DNA of 5,410 nt from Pseudobdellovibrionaceae bacterium (GTDB lineage Bacteria > Bdellovibrionota > Bdellovibrionia > Bdellovibrionales > Bdellovibrionaceae): NCBI GenBank assembly GCA_014376325.1, contig JACMRP010000237.1, positions 1-5,410 of the forward strand. Direction: 5' to 3'. Below the pieces are notes generated by a model. That model searched no databases, was not told the origin of the DNA, and saw nothing but the letters and a program-made list of their open reading frames with translations. The translations under genes were made by a program, and so were the position numbers. Shown piece by piece: positions 1 through 5,410 of the stretch (position 1 is its first letter; each line of letters starts with the position of its first letter).

Positions 1-1
1 T

Positions 2-811
2 TACGCGCAATCTGGATCACACGCTGTAGAGATGGAGTATTACGCTCGCGTCAGTGTTGCGGGTAAAAACTTTCACCCTGTTTACAAAGCGATGGCGCGT
101 TTAATGGCGATGGGCCGCGCAAACTTCGTGTTCAATACTTTACCGATGCGCCAGCGTGAAGCGATCCTTGCGATGAGTGAATCGGGTCCCGTTCTTTTCG
201 ATGCGGGCAAAAAGCTTCCGCGTGAAGGCAATGATTTCATTGGAAGAATGAAGCGGACTTCATTCGGGGCCTCTTTGTTTAATGGCCTGCAGGCGATCGC
301 GCTCGAGATGTATGAGCTGACCGGCGCCCATTCCGGAAATGACGATGATTATTCTTATTTCAAATTATTGAAGATGTCTCAATTAGGAGAACTGCGGGAT
401 TTCGAAGAGTTTGATGCGAATCAGAAACGTTATGTCGCTGCGATCACCAAAGGAAATCAGTTGGCCACTTACAACTTTCCTCGTGGCACATGGAATTTGC
501 CGACAAATGTTTCTGGTGATATTGAACAGACCGCGACCGCGCTTCCATCGGGTGAGCGGGGTTATTTCTTAATCGCGAAAGACGGCAAAGTCCGTTCCGT
601 AAATCCTGAAGGACAGCAAATTACCGAAACCGGTAAAACTTGGGACTTTGAGAATCTGAGTGTCGCCAATATTAGCAACCGCATTTTGCTTCTGAAAAAG
701 TCAGGCGCGATCGTGGAATTAACCGCTAACGGGAGTGAAACTGTTATGGATGTCGGCCCCTACACCGAAATGGTCAGTGTCCCCTTGTACGATGCCTTTG
801 AGGTCAAATAG
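2..811 (+). CDS. Hypothetical protein, 5'-truncated, with C-terminal beta-propeller-like repeats
   Basis: The frame is open from base 2 to the TAG at 809-811, giving 269 visible residues. An ATG exists at 32, but nothing resembling a Shine-Dalgarno sits at a proper distance from it (GAG directly abuts it). The real start is therefore probably outside the window. The first ~110 visible residues are helix-like and contain no motif I recognise. From about visible residue 142 three units of roughly 40 residues follow, each starting with a hydrophobic strand, then a K/G turn, a second strand and an N/G turn: YVAAITKGNQLATY, YFLIAKDGKVRSV and ILLLKKSGAIVEL. This is the look of beta-propeller blades (WD40, RCC1 or YVTN-like), which is inference from pattern only. 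Three blades cannot close a propeller alone, so more may lie earlier or pair with another chain. The gene is coupled to the membrane protein gene that follows. Function and cell location are unknown because the N-terminus is missing. Confidence 0.8.
   Translation, partial: YAQSGSHAVEMEYYARVSVAGKNFHPVYKAMARLMAMGRANFVFNTLPMRQREAILAMSESGPVLFDAGKKLPREGNDFIGRMKRTSFGASLFNGLQAIALEMYELTGAHSGNDDDYSYFKLLKMSQLGELRDFEEFDANQKRYVAAITKGNQLATYNFPRGTWNLPTNVSGDIEQTATALPSGERGYFLIAKDGKVRSVNPEGQQITETGKTWDFENLSVANISNRILLLKKSGAIVELTANGSETVMDVGPYTEMVSVPLYDAFEVK
800..803 (+). promoter_or_regulatory. Ribosome binding site inside the upstream gene's end
   Basis: GAGG lies 7 bases before the GTG at 811 and is inside the last codons of the preceding gene. 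It supports GTG as the start and fits translational coupling, since the stop of the first gene and the start of the second share base 811. Confidence 0.6.
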
Positions 812-1470
812 TGAAACAACTGCAGGCACTCATCATTGTTGCTTTGGTCGTTGCGATCTTTTTTGCGGGTAAATACCTGAGCGAAATCGAAAGCGCGCTT
901 CCGGAAGCGGTTCCTGCAAATCAAATAGCGGTCGTGGGAGTGCCGAGCAGCCAAGTAACCCCCGCGTCGAACCCTGCGCATGCCAAAGATTTTTCAGATC
1001 TTATTCGCAAAGAAGCGGAGTCGATGTCGCACCTGACGGACCGGCCTGACGAAGTTCAAAAAAGATTAAAAGACCTGGCGGCTCAAGTCCGGGAAGAGCA
1101 AGTCCCGATCCTAAAAGAAAAAGCACTGAACATTCAACTTGGCGGCGATGAAAGATTTTTGTCTGTTTACATTCTTGGTGAAAGCTCTCTCGCGAAGGCG
1201 CAAGAAAGCCTTGAACTAATCGCTTCAACGCCTATTCCTAAGTTAAAAGAATCTCGATTAACGACGCAAGAGGAAGTTCTTCGCGGGCAGGCCATCGAAT
1301 CGCTGAGAGAACCTGAAAGTCTGAAGCGTGTGTTATCTTCGGCCGACAATAAATTCTTGGTGGATCGAGCGCAAAGGACCTTGTCTTTTAGAGAAGGCAA
1401 AGTCAGCGCCAGCCCCGAACAACAAGATCAGGAAGCCCTTAAGAAGGTTCTTGAGAAGTCGACTCAGTAG
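811..1470 (+). CDS. Membrane-anchored helical protein, HEAT-like, unknown function
   Basis: A 219-residue protein starting at GTG 811, with GAGG 7 bases upstream. Residues about 6-20 (ALIIVALVVAIFFAG) form a single hydrophobic helix with K2 before it and K21 after it. The likely topology is an uncleaved anchor with the rest outside the cytoplasm; a cleaved signal peptide is less likely because there is no good AXA site. A Pro/Ala/Ser-rich linker runs from about 30 to 57. A charged helical region follows (about 58-105). Residues 113-195 look like two or three alpha-alpha repeats of HEAT type, with pieces such as DERFLSVYIL, LRGQAIESL and KFLVDRAQRTL spaced about 35-45 apart. The last 20 residues are polar. 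The stop of the upstream gene overlaps its start by one base, so the two proteins are probably made together and may act together; a scaffold role is conceivable but not shown. I do not recognise the family. Its 3' end overlaps the opposite-strand thpR gene by 32 bp. Confidence 0.85.
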   Translation: MKQLQALIIVALVVAIFFAGKYLSEIESALPEAVPANQIAVVGVPSSQVTPASNPAHAKDFSDLIRKEAESMSHLTDRPDEVQKRLKDLAAQVREEQVPILKEKALNIQLGGDERFLSVYILGESSLAKAQESLELIASTPIPKLKESRLTTQEEVLRGQAIESLREPESLKRVLSSADNKFLVDRAQRTLSFREGKVSASPEQQDQEALKKVLEKSTQ

Positions 1471-2068
1471 TATCCGTCGAATCAGCAGATTCGGAATCTT
1501 CGCGAACTCCGCGCAAACTAAAAGTTTTTAAAGCCTTATAGACTCTGAACGGCGGACCGCCGACGCTTTCGTAAAGAACGATCTCCGTTACCGGGATCTT
1601 TGCGATGGATTTACGAACGAACGGAGATGTCATATCTTTGGTTTTCGTCGGATTTCGAAAACGTGCGACTGTTAAATGGGGGAAGTAGTCGCGATTTTCA
1701 ACCGGAAATCGAGAAGTTCTGAGTTGTTCTAGAAGCTGTTCCTGAAAAAAACGAAGATGTTTTGAATTCTGAACGCCAAACCAAATGACCCGCGAGGAGA
1801 CATCATCTGGAAATGCGCCCATCCCGGTTATTTTCAAGTCGAACGGCGGAGTCACCGCAGACACGCCATCAATTGCCAATTCTAATTCAGGAATTCGGAT
1901 ATCGGCCGTGTTTCCTAGAAAAACCAGCGTGACGTGGAAGTGCGAAGGATGATTCCATCTAACATCCAATTCGCGTTTATCCGCGTTGATTCTCAATTTT
2001 TTCATTATGGGGGAAACGGTGTTTTCCAGTCCATCATGAGCCGCGATAGCAAGGAAGAGTCTTTTCAT
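1439..2068 (-). CDS. thpR: RNA 2',3'-cyclic phosphodiesterase (2'-5' RNA ligase family)
   Basis: A 209-residue protein of the 2H phosphoesterase superfamily. It carries the two diagnostic H-x-T-x motifs: HVTL at 45-48 within the typical W...H.HVTLVFLG context, and HLTV at 131-134 within YFPHLTVARF. The N-terminal MKRLFLAIAA is also typical. Known members open RNA 2',3'-cyclic phosphates to 2'-phosphates in the cytoplasm and were first noted for reversible 2'-5' ligation of tRNA halves. The physiological substrate is unsettled in bacteria. The usual length is about 175-195, so the extra Ser/Thr/Asp/Glu-rich tail (about 189-209) is an addition; it is encoded near and within the overlap with the convergent gene. 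The start is ATG, 11 bases after the stop of the HD-like gene. No clear Shine-Dalgarno is visible, so translation may depend on coupling to that upstream gene. Family assignment is firm; the exact role is inferred. Confidence 0.93.
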   Translation of the reverse strand: MKRLFLAIAAHDGLENTVSPIMKKLRINADKRELDVRWNHPSHFHVTLVFLGNTADIRIPELELAIDGVSAVTPPFDLKITGMGAFPDDVSSRVIWFGVQNSKHLRFFQEQLLEQLRTSRFPVENRDYFPHLTVARFRNPTKTKDMTSPFVRKSIAKIPVTEIVLYESVGGPPFRVYKALKTFSLRGVREDSESADSTDTTESTSQEPS

Positions 2069-2079
2069 CGAATCTGAGT

Positions 2080-2640
2080 CTACTCTGCTTTGCGGTACGA
2101 GTGGAAGCTTAAGTCTCGGGTGATCTGCGAATATCGTTCTTCAAGCCACATTGAAAGATTCGCAAGATGCGTATCTTGAATAAACTCGCTGGCTAATATC
2201 ATGTGATGACCGAACTCTTCTTTGGCTAGAGGATCCAGGCTGCGGTCGACAAGATCAGCGACCTTTTCGATATTGTAGAAGCTTTGAAGGCTTTGAGCAT
2301 CTAAGCTCAGAGGAGTCAGATAAATTTTAGCGATCTGGTCGTCGATCGAATTTATGTCATTGATAACGCCGTAGAGTTGCATGTTCTGTTCTGCCGTCTT
2401 AGAAGTTCTCCCGTAAAAATCGAAAAGCCGCTCCAATGGGGCTCTTTCATTTTCATAGCCGAAAACCTTCAGGTTGGTCGGCGAACGAAGCGTCTTAGAA
2501 AAATCGTGTAATTTCAAAAAGGATTCAAGCGCGACTCGGTCTATGTGGGGGAACTTGGTTTCAGCAAGGGCCAGTCCCAAACGAACGACGCGGGATCTGT
2601 GAAGTACTATGTGAGCTTTGAATTCCGTCAGTTTTCTCAA
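2080..2640 (-). CDS. HD-superfamily-like small helical protein
   Basis: A 186-residue, largely helical protein. It has a metal-site pattern like that of HD phosphohydrolases: H14 in LHRSRVV, H45-D46 in LKLHDFSKT, and D129 or D132 in EKVADLVDRS, followed by H145-H146. Spacing and context (helix-H, helix-HD, helix-AD) match HD domains, and the H...HDfSK...Y look recalls small DUF5662-type proteins. I would call it HD-like rather than assign a reaction; known HD proteins hydrolyse nucleotides or phosphoesters. No signal peptide is present, so it is probably cytoplasmic. The start chosen is TTG at 2640-2638, because GGAG (2652-2649) lies 8 bases upstream and there is no ATG or GTG further up in frame before 2700. 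The next gene, thpR, starts 11 bases after its stop, so the two are probably one transcript. Two predicted phosphoesterases in one operon hint at RNA or nucleotide end processing, which is inference. Confidence 0.8.
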   Translation of the reverse strand: MRKLTEFKAHIVLHRSRVVRLGLALAETKFPHIDRVALESFLKLHDFSKTLRSPTNLKVFGYENERAPLERLFDFYGRTSKTAEQNMQLYGVINDINSIDDQIAKIYLTPLSLDAQSLQSFYNIEKVADLVDRSLDPLAKEEFGHHMILASEFIQDTHLANLSMWLEERYSQITRDLSFHSYRKAE

Positions 2641-2685
2641 GGTGGAGGCTCCAGTATAGTAGGTGGTGGTTTCCGGGTCGCTCTC

Positions 2686-2714
2686 CTTATATATGGAGCA
2701 AAATGGTGGCCACC
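2686..2714 (-). promoter_or_regulatory. Candidate promoter for the HD-like/thpR operon
   Basis: On the minus strand TATAAG (2691-2686) matches five of six bases of the -10 consensus and would start a transcript about 40 bases before the TTG start codon. There is no good TTGACA at the expected place. That position is instead occupied by the palindrome GGTGGCCACC (2705-2714), which would suit an activator-dependent promoter. A second AT-rich hexamer, TATACT (2658-2653), lies too close to the start codon to leave a leader. Weak, position-based call. Confidence 0.3.
2705..2714. repeat. 10-bp perfect palindrome, possible operator
   Basis: GGTGGCCACC is perfectly self-complementary. It is flanked by GCAAAAT on the left and ATTTTTGC on the right, so the symmetry extends with a small offset to about 2699-2723. 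It lies in the divergent intergenic region, at the expected -35 position of the leftward promoter candidate. This fits a dimeric regulator site, but no regulator gene is visible in the window. Confidence 0.4.
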
Positions 2715-2746
2715 GTATTTTTGCGTGAAGACCACGTAGGTGATTA

Positions 2747-2762
2747 TGAAGATTGAAGATTG
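2747..2762 (+). repeat. Tandem 7-bp direct repeat TGAAGAT
   Basis: TGAAGAT occurs twice back to back (2747-2753, 2754-2760) followed by TG, giving GATT at 9- and 7-base intervals with the GATT at 2742. It could be a regulator half-site array between the two divergent genes, or chance in AT-rich DNA. Confidence 0.35.
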
Positions 2763-2769
2763 CCGAATT

Positions 2770-2803
2770 TGGTCCTCGTCCCTGTTAGGGAGGGACCATT
2801 TTA
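2770..2803 (+). terminator. Hairpin followed by TTTT in the divergent intergenic region
   Basis: TGGTCC (2770-2775) pairs with GGACCA (2793-2798), and TCCCT (2779-2783) pairs with AGGGA (2787-2791) around a GTT loop; the bulge is TCG against G. TTTTA follows at 2799-2803. This is the form of a modest intrinsic terminator reading rightwards. No gene is visible on the plus strand immediately upstream, so it may block stray rightward transcription into the large gene, end a small RNA, or be an attenuator. An alternative 6-bp pairing, GTCCCT with AGGGAC, also exists. Confidence 0.45.
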
Positions 2804-2818
2804 GGCCTCTGTCTAAGC

Positions 2819-2847
2819 TTGATACAGTTTTGCCTTCGCCTTAGACG
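2819..2847 (+). promoter_or_regulatory. Candidate promoter of the large secreted-protein gene
   Basis: TTGATA (2819-2824) matches five of six bases of the -35 consensus. Seventeen bases on lies TAGACG (2842-2847), a poor three-of-six -10. It sits just after the hairpin/TTTT element and would give a leader of roughly 70 bases. It is the best rightward pair I can see in the region. Confidence 0.3.
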
Positions 2848-2859
2848 CTCTGATCGACA

Positions 2860-2880
2860 GCACAGTGGCACTCGCTGTGC
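2860..2880 (+). promoter_or_regulatory. Leader hairpin before the large gene
   Basis: GCACAG (2860-2865) and CTGTGC (2875-2880) form a 6-bp stem with a 9-base loop. There is no T-run after it, so it is not a terminator. It lies about 45 bases before the start codon, inside the presumed untranslated leader, and could stabilise the mRNA or bind a protein. Confidence 0.35.
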
Positions 2881-2910
2881 ATCTTATTGCTTGAATCATT
2901 GCGTGTTCAA

Positions 2911-2916
2911 AAGGAG
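2911..2916 (+). promoter_or_regulatory. Strong ribosome binding site
   Basis: AAGGAG lies 8 bases before ATG 2925. It fixes this start over the in-frame ATG at codon 7, and indicates efficient independent translation. Confidence 0.85.
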
Positions 2917-2924
2917 TTCTCATC

Positions 2925-5210
2925 ATGAAATCAGGTCTGACAATGGTACATTACGGCCGCCTCGGCATATCGTTCGTTCTATCGTTGACCCTCCAGACGC
3001 CCGCGTTTGCGGCGAAAGGATCATTGAACGGTCAGAATGAATCTAACACGGGTTTGCTGCCCATCGAGCGCTCGTATATTAATCCAGACTTGGTCAACGT
3101 GCTGTTTCCGATCGATACCGAAACGGACGATAACGGTTCTAAAAAAGACAAGAACGACGGCTCTGGCGGGAGGTCAGACAAACCTGATTCAAAGAACACT
3201 GCTGGAGCTGGAGACGGCAGCCACACTAATGGCGGTATTGGCAACGACCGCAATAATAGTGGTGGTTTCCGAACAAACAACGGAAGCGGAAATAACAATA
3301 ATAAAGATGCGCAAACAATGACTCGCGCGATGGTCGACGACGAGTTCCGCTGTAATATTTTTGAAAATACTCCTTACGAAGAAATTTTAAGTGCAGTGAA
3401 CGCGCTGAACTCTGCAGTGCAATCCCCAGCTTGTGGTGGATCCGGAAAGATGGACGTAAAGGCCATCGTCGATAATAACAACGCGATCAAAGATTCTGTC
3501 ACTCAACTTCGTAAGTTCGTTGATGATCCGAATTCGGTTCAGAGCGAAGACGCGGCGATGATCGTAGAAAAAGTCGATATCGCGATCCGCGCTGCAAATG
3601 CGACGGCAACAAGTTTTGCGCAATCTGATTTATTAAAGAAAAACTGCCGCGAGCAAATGGACGGCGGACAAGTCGTTACGTCTCTCAGCAATATTATGAA
3701 CGGTTTAACTCCGTATGCGCTGATGGCAGCACAAATGACCGGCGGAACTGCCGCGATTCCATTTTTAGTTGGAAGTTCGGTCATCACGGGCGCGCTCAGC
3801 AGTATGGGTAAAATCATCGAAGAAAATTCAGTTAAGATCAACGATGCTTCTGTCAGAACGGCAATCATCGAAAATACATGCCAGTACATTCGCCTCGATC
3901 AAAAATACAAGTTTCTTATTAAGGGACGTACCGAGCAAACTAAGCTGATTTCTGCTGACATCACGGCTTCGCGAAATCTTTTTAGCGCGCGCATGAAAGG
4001 TCTTCCTAAAGAGACTCAAGACGTGATGAATAGAAAACAGTTCTTGGATCAGACTTCAAACAAAATGAAGTCGGACTTAAGCAAAGCGCAAGCCCAACTT
4101 AATATCGACAAACAGTTTTTGTCTAACACGAGTGACGACATCAAGATCTGCCGACTCGGTTTAGAGCTTGCCAGCATGACTAAAGACAAAAAATCTTACG
4201 TGTCACAGCTTTTGGGAAGCCTTGACGATGCGATGATCGCTGCGGGCACAAACAGCGTTGGTCAGGCGAAGGCCCTAAAAGCCAGCGCGGATTTCGCGAT
4301 CAAGAGCCTTAACGGAATGAATAAACAGTTTACCGCAAAATCAGATTTCTCTAATTGCGCTAAGATTACTCGCTCGTTGATCGAAACGATCGATAATTCA
4401 GGCAACTATTCGAAGCAAATGGTCGCCCTCGCCCAAAAAGAGATGGCTATCAAGGTCAAAAATTCGGGCGATTTTGGATTTTTGAAAACCCGCATGGACA
4501 ATCTTTCTGGAAAACAATTGCAAGCGGATCGCCTAGCGAATTCTTTAGACAACCTTCGTGACTACGCGACTAAAATTACTCAGTCACAGATCGACGTCGA
4601 AATGGCTCGCCTGCGCCGTGGGTTGCTTGCTTCACGCACCATGGGTATGGACTCCCCGGTCATGAAGTGGTTCAAGTTCCTACGCGGCCAGCACAATACA
4701 GACGTAAAGGGATTCCAAGACGGTTTGGCAAAGCTGCGCGCCCGCGCCTACAAGATGACTCCGAGCTGGACGACGTTAATGAATTCGGGAAAGCCCGGCA
4801 ATATGGGCCAGCCGATCAGACCTTCGGATTTGAAAGACGCAAACAATTTAGTGTTATTCAATTTGCAGAACTTGCCTTTAGGAACTGTTGAGCACGACAA
4901 CACTTGCCGTGAAATGCAGGACGTATGGAGTCGTTGGGTGACTGCGGTAGACCATTTAGTCGCGATGGATTCATTCTGCGGAATGATCGGACCATACATT
5001 TACGACAACCGTTCCGAAGACCAAGAGTTAGTGGACATGTGCCGCGGATATTCCGCGACGAGCGGAACTTACGGGCCGCGTCCTTCCGTCGTCGGTCGTT
5101 TGAAGGATGAACTCATCCGTCGGAACACTCGTGACTGGGCATTGTTCTTAGACAAAAAAATCTCTTCACTCTCTTGCACGGGTGCTCCAGAGCCAGTCAG
5201 CAATAAGTAA
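2925..5210 (+). CDS. Large exported protein of unknown function, ten cysteines, uncharged core segment
   Basis: A 761-residue protein starting at ATG 2925 with a strong AAGGAG. Residues 1-29 are a classic Sec signal peptide: K2 and R12, a hydrophobic core at about 13-23, and AFA before cleavage at 29/30. There is no lipobox cysteine. A short mature N-terminus is followed by an Asn/Gly/Asp/Ser/Lys-rich linker (about 65-130) that is probably unfolded. The rest looks mainly helical. Residues 247-295 contain no charged residue and are rich in Gly, Ala, Ile, Val and Met, with a GG turn at 273-274, so they could form a membrane-inserting hairpin. Coiled-coil-like stretches occur near 365-400 and 525-570. 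All ten cysteines lie outside the signal peptide (143, 170, 241, 319, 409, 478, 661, 685, 706, 751), consistent with disulfides in the periplasm or outside. The C-terminal ~100 residues hold four of them plus Trp residues. I recognise no family or catalytic motif. It is monocistronic as far as visible. A structural, surface or pore-forming role is possible; none is shown. Confidence 0.92.
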   Translation: MKSGLTMVHYGRLGISFVLSLTLQTPAFAAKGSLNGQNESNTGLLPIERSYINPDLVNVLFPIDTETDDNGSKKDKNDGSGGRSDKPDSKNTAGAGDGSHTNGGIGNDRNNSGGFRTNNGSGNNNNKDAQTMTRAMVDDEFRCNIFENTPYEEILSAVNALNSAVQSPACGGSGKMDVKAIVDNNNAIKDSVTQLRKFVDDPNSVQSEDAAMIVEKVDIAIRAANATATSFAQSDLLKKNCREQMDGGQVVTSLSNIMNGLTPYALMAAQMTGGTAAIPFLVGSSVITGALSSMGKIIEENSVKINDASVRTAIIENTCQYIRLDQKYKFLIKGRTEQTKLISADITASRNLFSARMKGLPKETQDVMNRKQFLDQTSNKMKSDLSKAQAQLNIDKQFLSNTSDDIKICRLGLELASMTKDKKSYVSQLLGSLDDAMIAAGTNSVGQAKALKASADFAIKSLNGMNKQFTAKSDFSNCAKITRSLIETIDNSGNYSKQMVALAQKEMAIKVKNSGDFGFLKTRMDNLSGKQLQADRLANSLDNLRDYATKITQSQIDVEMARLRRGLLASRTMGMDSPVMKWFKFLRGQHNTDVKGFQDGLAKLRARAYKMTPSWTTLMNSGKPGNMGQPIRPSDLKDANNLVLFNLQNLPLGTVEHDNTCREMQDVWSRWVTAVDHLVAMDSFCGMIGPYIYDNRSEDQELVDMCRGYSATSGTYGPRPSVVGRLKDELIRRNTRDWALFLDKKISSLSCTGAPEPVSNK

Positions 5211-5211
5211 A

Positions 5212-5261
5212 TTTTTTCGGAAATCGAATAGAAAAAAAGCCGAGATTGCTCTCTTTCTATT
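5212..5261 (+). terminator. AT-rich inverted repeats after the large gene, possible weak terminator
   Basis: Directly after the TAA, TTTTTTC (5212-5218) can pair with GAAAAAA (5231-5237). Alternatively AATAGAAA (5227-5234) can pair with TTTCTATT (5254-5261) around a 19-base loop. Neither is a GC-rich stem followed by a T-run, so this is a poor intrinsic terminator. It may instead mark a Rho-dependent end. Confidence 0.25.
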
Positions 5262-5368
5262 ACACACAGCTTTGATGTGGGTTTTTAGTTTTGGGAGATG
5301 TGAGGGGACCGTGCGAACACCTCCTCGATGCTACTCTTGCATATCACGAGGATTTTGGCTCGTCGGTT

Positions 5369-5394
5369 ACTTCTGAGAGAGTACTCTCAGAAGT
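5369..5394. repeat. Perfect 11-bp stem-loop near the right edge
   Basis: ACTTCTGAGAG (5369-5379) and CTCTCAGAAGT (5384-5394) are exact reverse complements around AGTA. A T-run does not follow on either strand inside the window; on the plus strand the stem is followed by CCAATG and then TTGAAA and an A-run. It could be a terminator with an atypical tail, a regulator site for the next gene (TTGAAA at 5401-5406 resembles a -35), or a copy of a dispersed repeat. The rest of 5211-5410 shows no gene: the only open frames are short and lack a ribosome site. Confidence 0.55.
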
Positions 5395-5410
5395 CCAATG
5401 TTGAAAAAAA

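Noticed and set aside
32..34. ATG at 32 as the true start of the first gene
   Set aside because: The frame stays open to the window edge and no ribosome site is placed correctly before this ATG. The gene is more likely truncated.
2653..2658. TATACT on the minus strand as the -10 of the HD-like gene
   Set aside because: It would leave almost no leader and would place the ribosome site GGAG at or before the transcription start; no -35 is present.
2545..2739. A plus-strand 64-codon frame antisense to the HD-like gene start
   Set aside because: It has no ribosome site and its composition is unlike a protein. The HD-like gene on the other strand is convincing.
3117..3314. Asn/Gly-rich linker as a tandem DNA repeat or mobile element trace
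   Set aside because: The bias is in amino-acid composition; no regular DNA period or flanking inverted repeat is visible.
3032..3321. Open frames on both strands over the low-complexity linker
   Set aside because: They are by-products of the biased repeats of the large gene, with no ribosome sites and no family resemblance.
5182..5376. Small 64-codon frame (or 34 codons from ATG 5275) after the large gene, with a hydrophobic stretch and cysteines
   Set aside because: It begins inside the large gene, neither start has a ribosome site, and it ends in the palindrome. Probably chance.

Overview
The window looks like ordinary chromosomal DNA from a Gram-negative, protein-exporting bacterium. It has intermediate base composition, tightly packed genes, AGGAG-type ribosome sites and one large protein with a clear Sec signal peptide. 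The general style (a large, Asn-rich, Cys-containing secreted protein with no obvious family, and short membrane-anchored helical proteins) would suit a Bdellovibrio-like predatory bacterium. That is an impression, not a proof, and no marker gene here fixes the taxon.

Layout: (1) From the left edge to 1470, two plus-strand genes form a coupled pair. The first is truncated by the window edge and ends in three beta-propeller-like repeats. The second is a one-helix membrane-anchored protein with a helical, HEAT-like domain. Their stop and GTG start share one base. (2) From 1439 to 2640, two minus-strand genes converge on that pair. The upstream one encodes a small helical protein with an HD-superfamily-like H...HD...D pattern. 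The downstream one is a recognisable RNA 2',3'-cyclic phosphodiesterase (ThpR/LigT, 2H family). The two lie 11 bases apart, and the end of thpR overlaps the end of the plus-strand pair by 32 bp. (3) From 2641 to 2924 is a divergent intergenic region of 284 bp. It is rich in symmetry: a 10-bp palindrome, a 7-bp tandem repeat, a hairpin followed by TTTT, a candidate promoter and a leader hairpin. (4) From 2925 to 5210 is a single large plus-strand gene for a 761-residue exported protein of unknown function. It has a signal peptide, a long Asn/Gly/Asp/Lys-rich linker, and a mostly helical body with ten cysteines and a 49-residue stretch without charged residues. (5) From 5211 to 5410 no gene is visible. 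There are AT-rich inverted repeats just after the stop and a strong 11-bp stem-loop near the right edge.

The only gene named with confidence is thpR. The most interesting object is the 761-residue secreted protein, whose architecture (long helices around an uncharged, Gly/Ala-rich segment) invites comparison with alpha-helical pore-forming proteins, though no homology is claimed. No tRNA, rRNA, CRISPR array or insertion sequence was seen.
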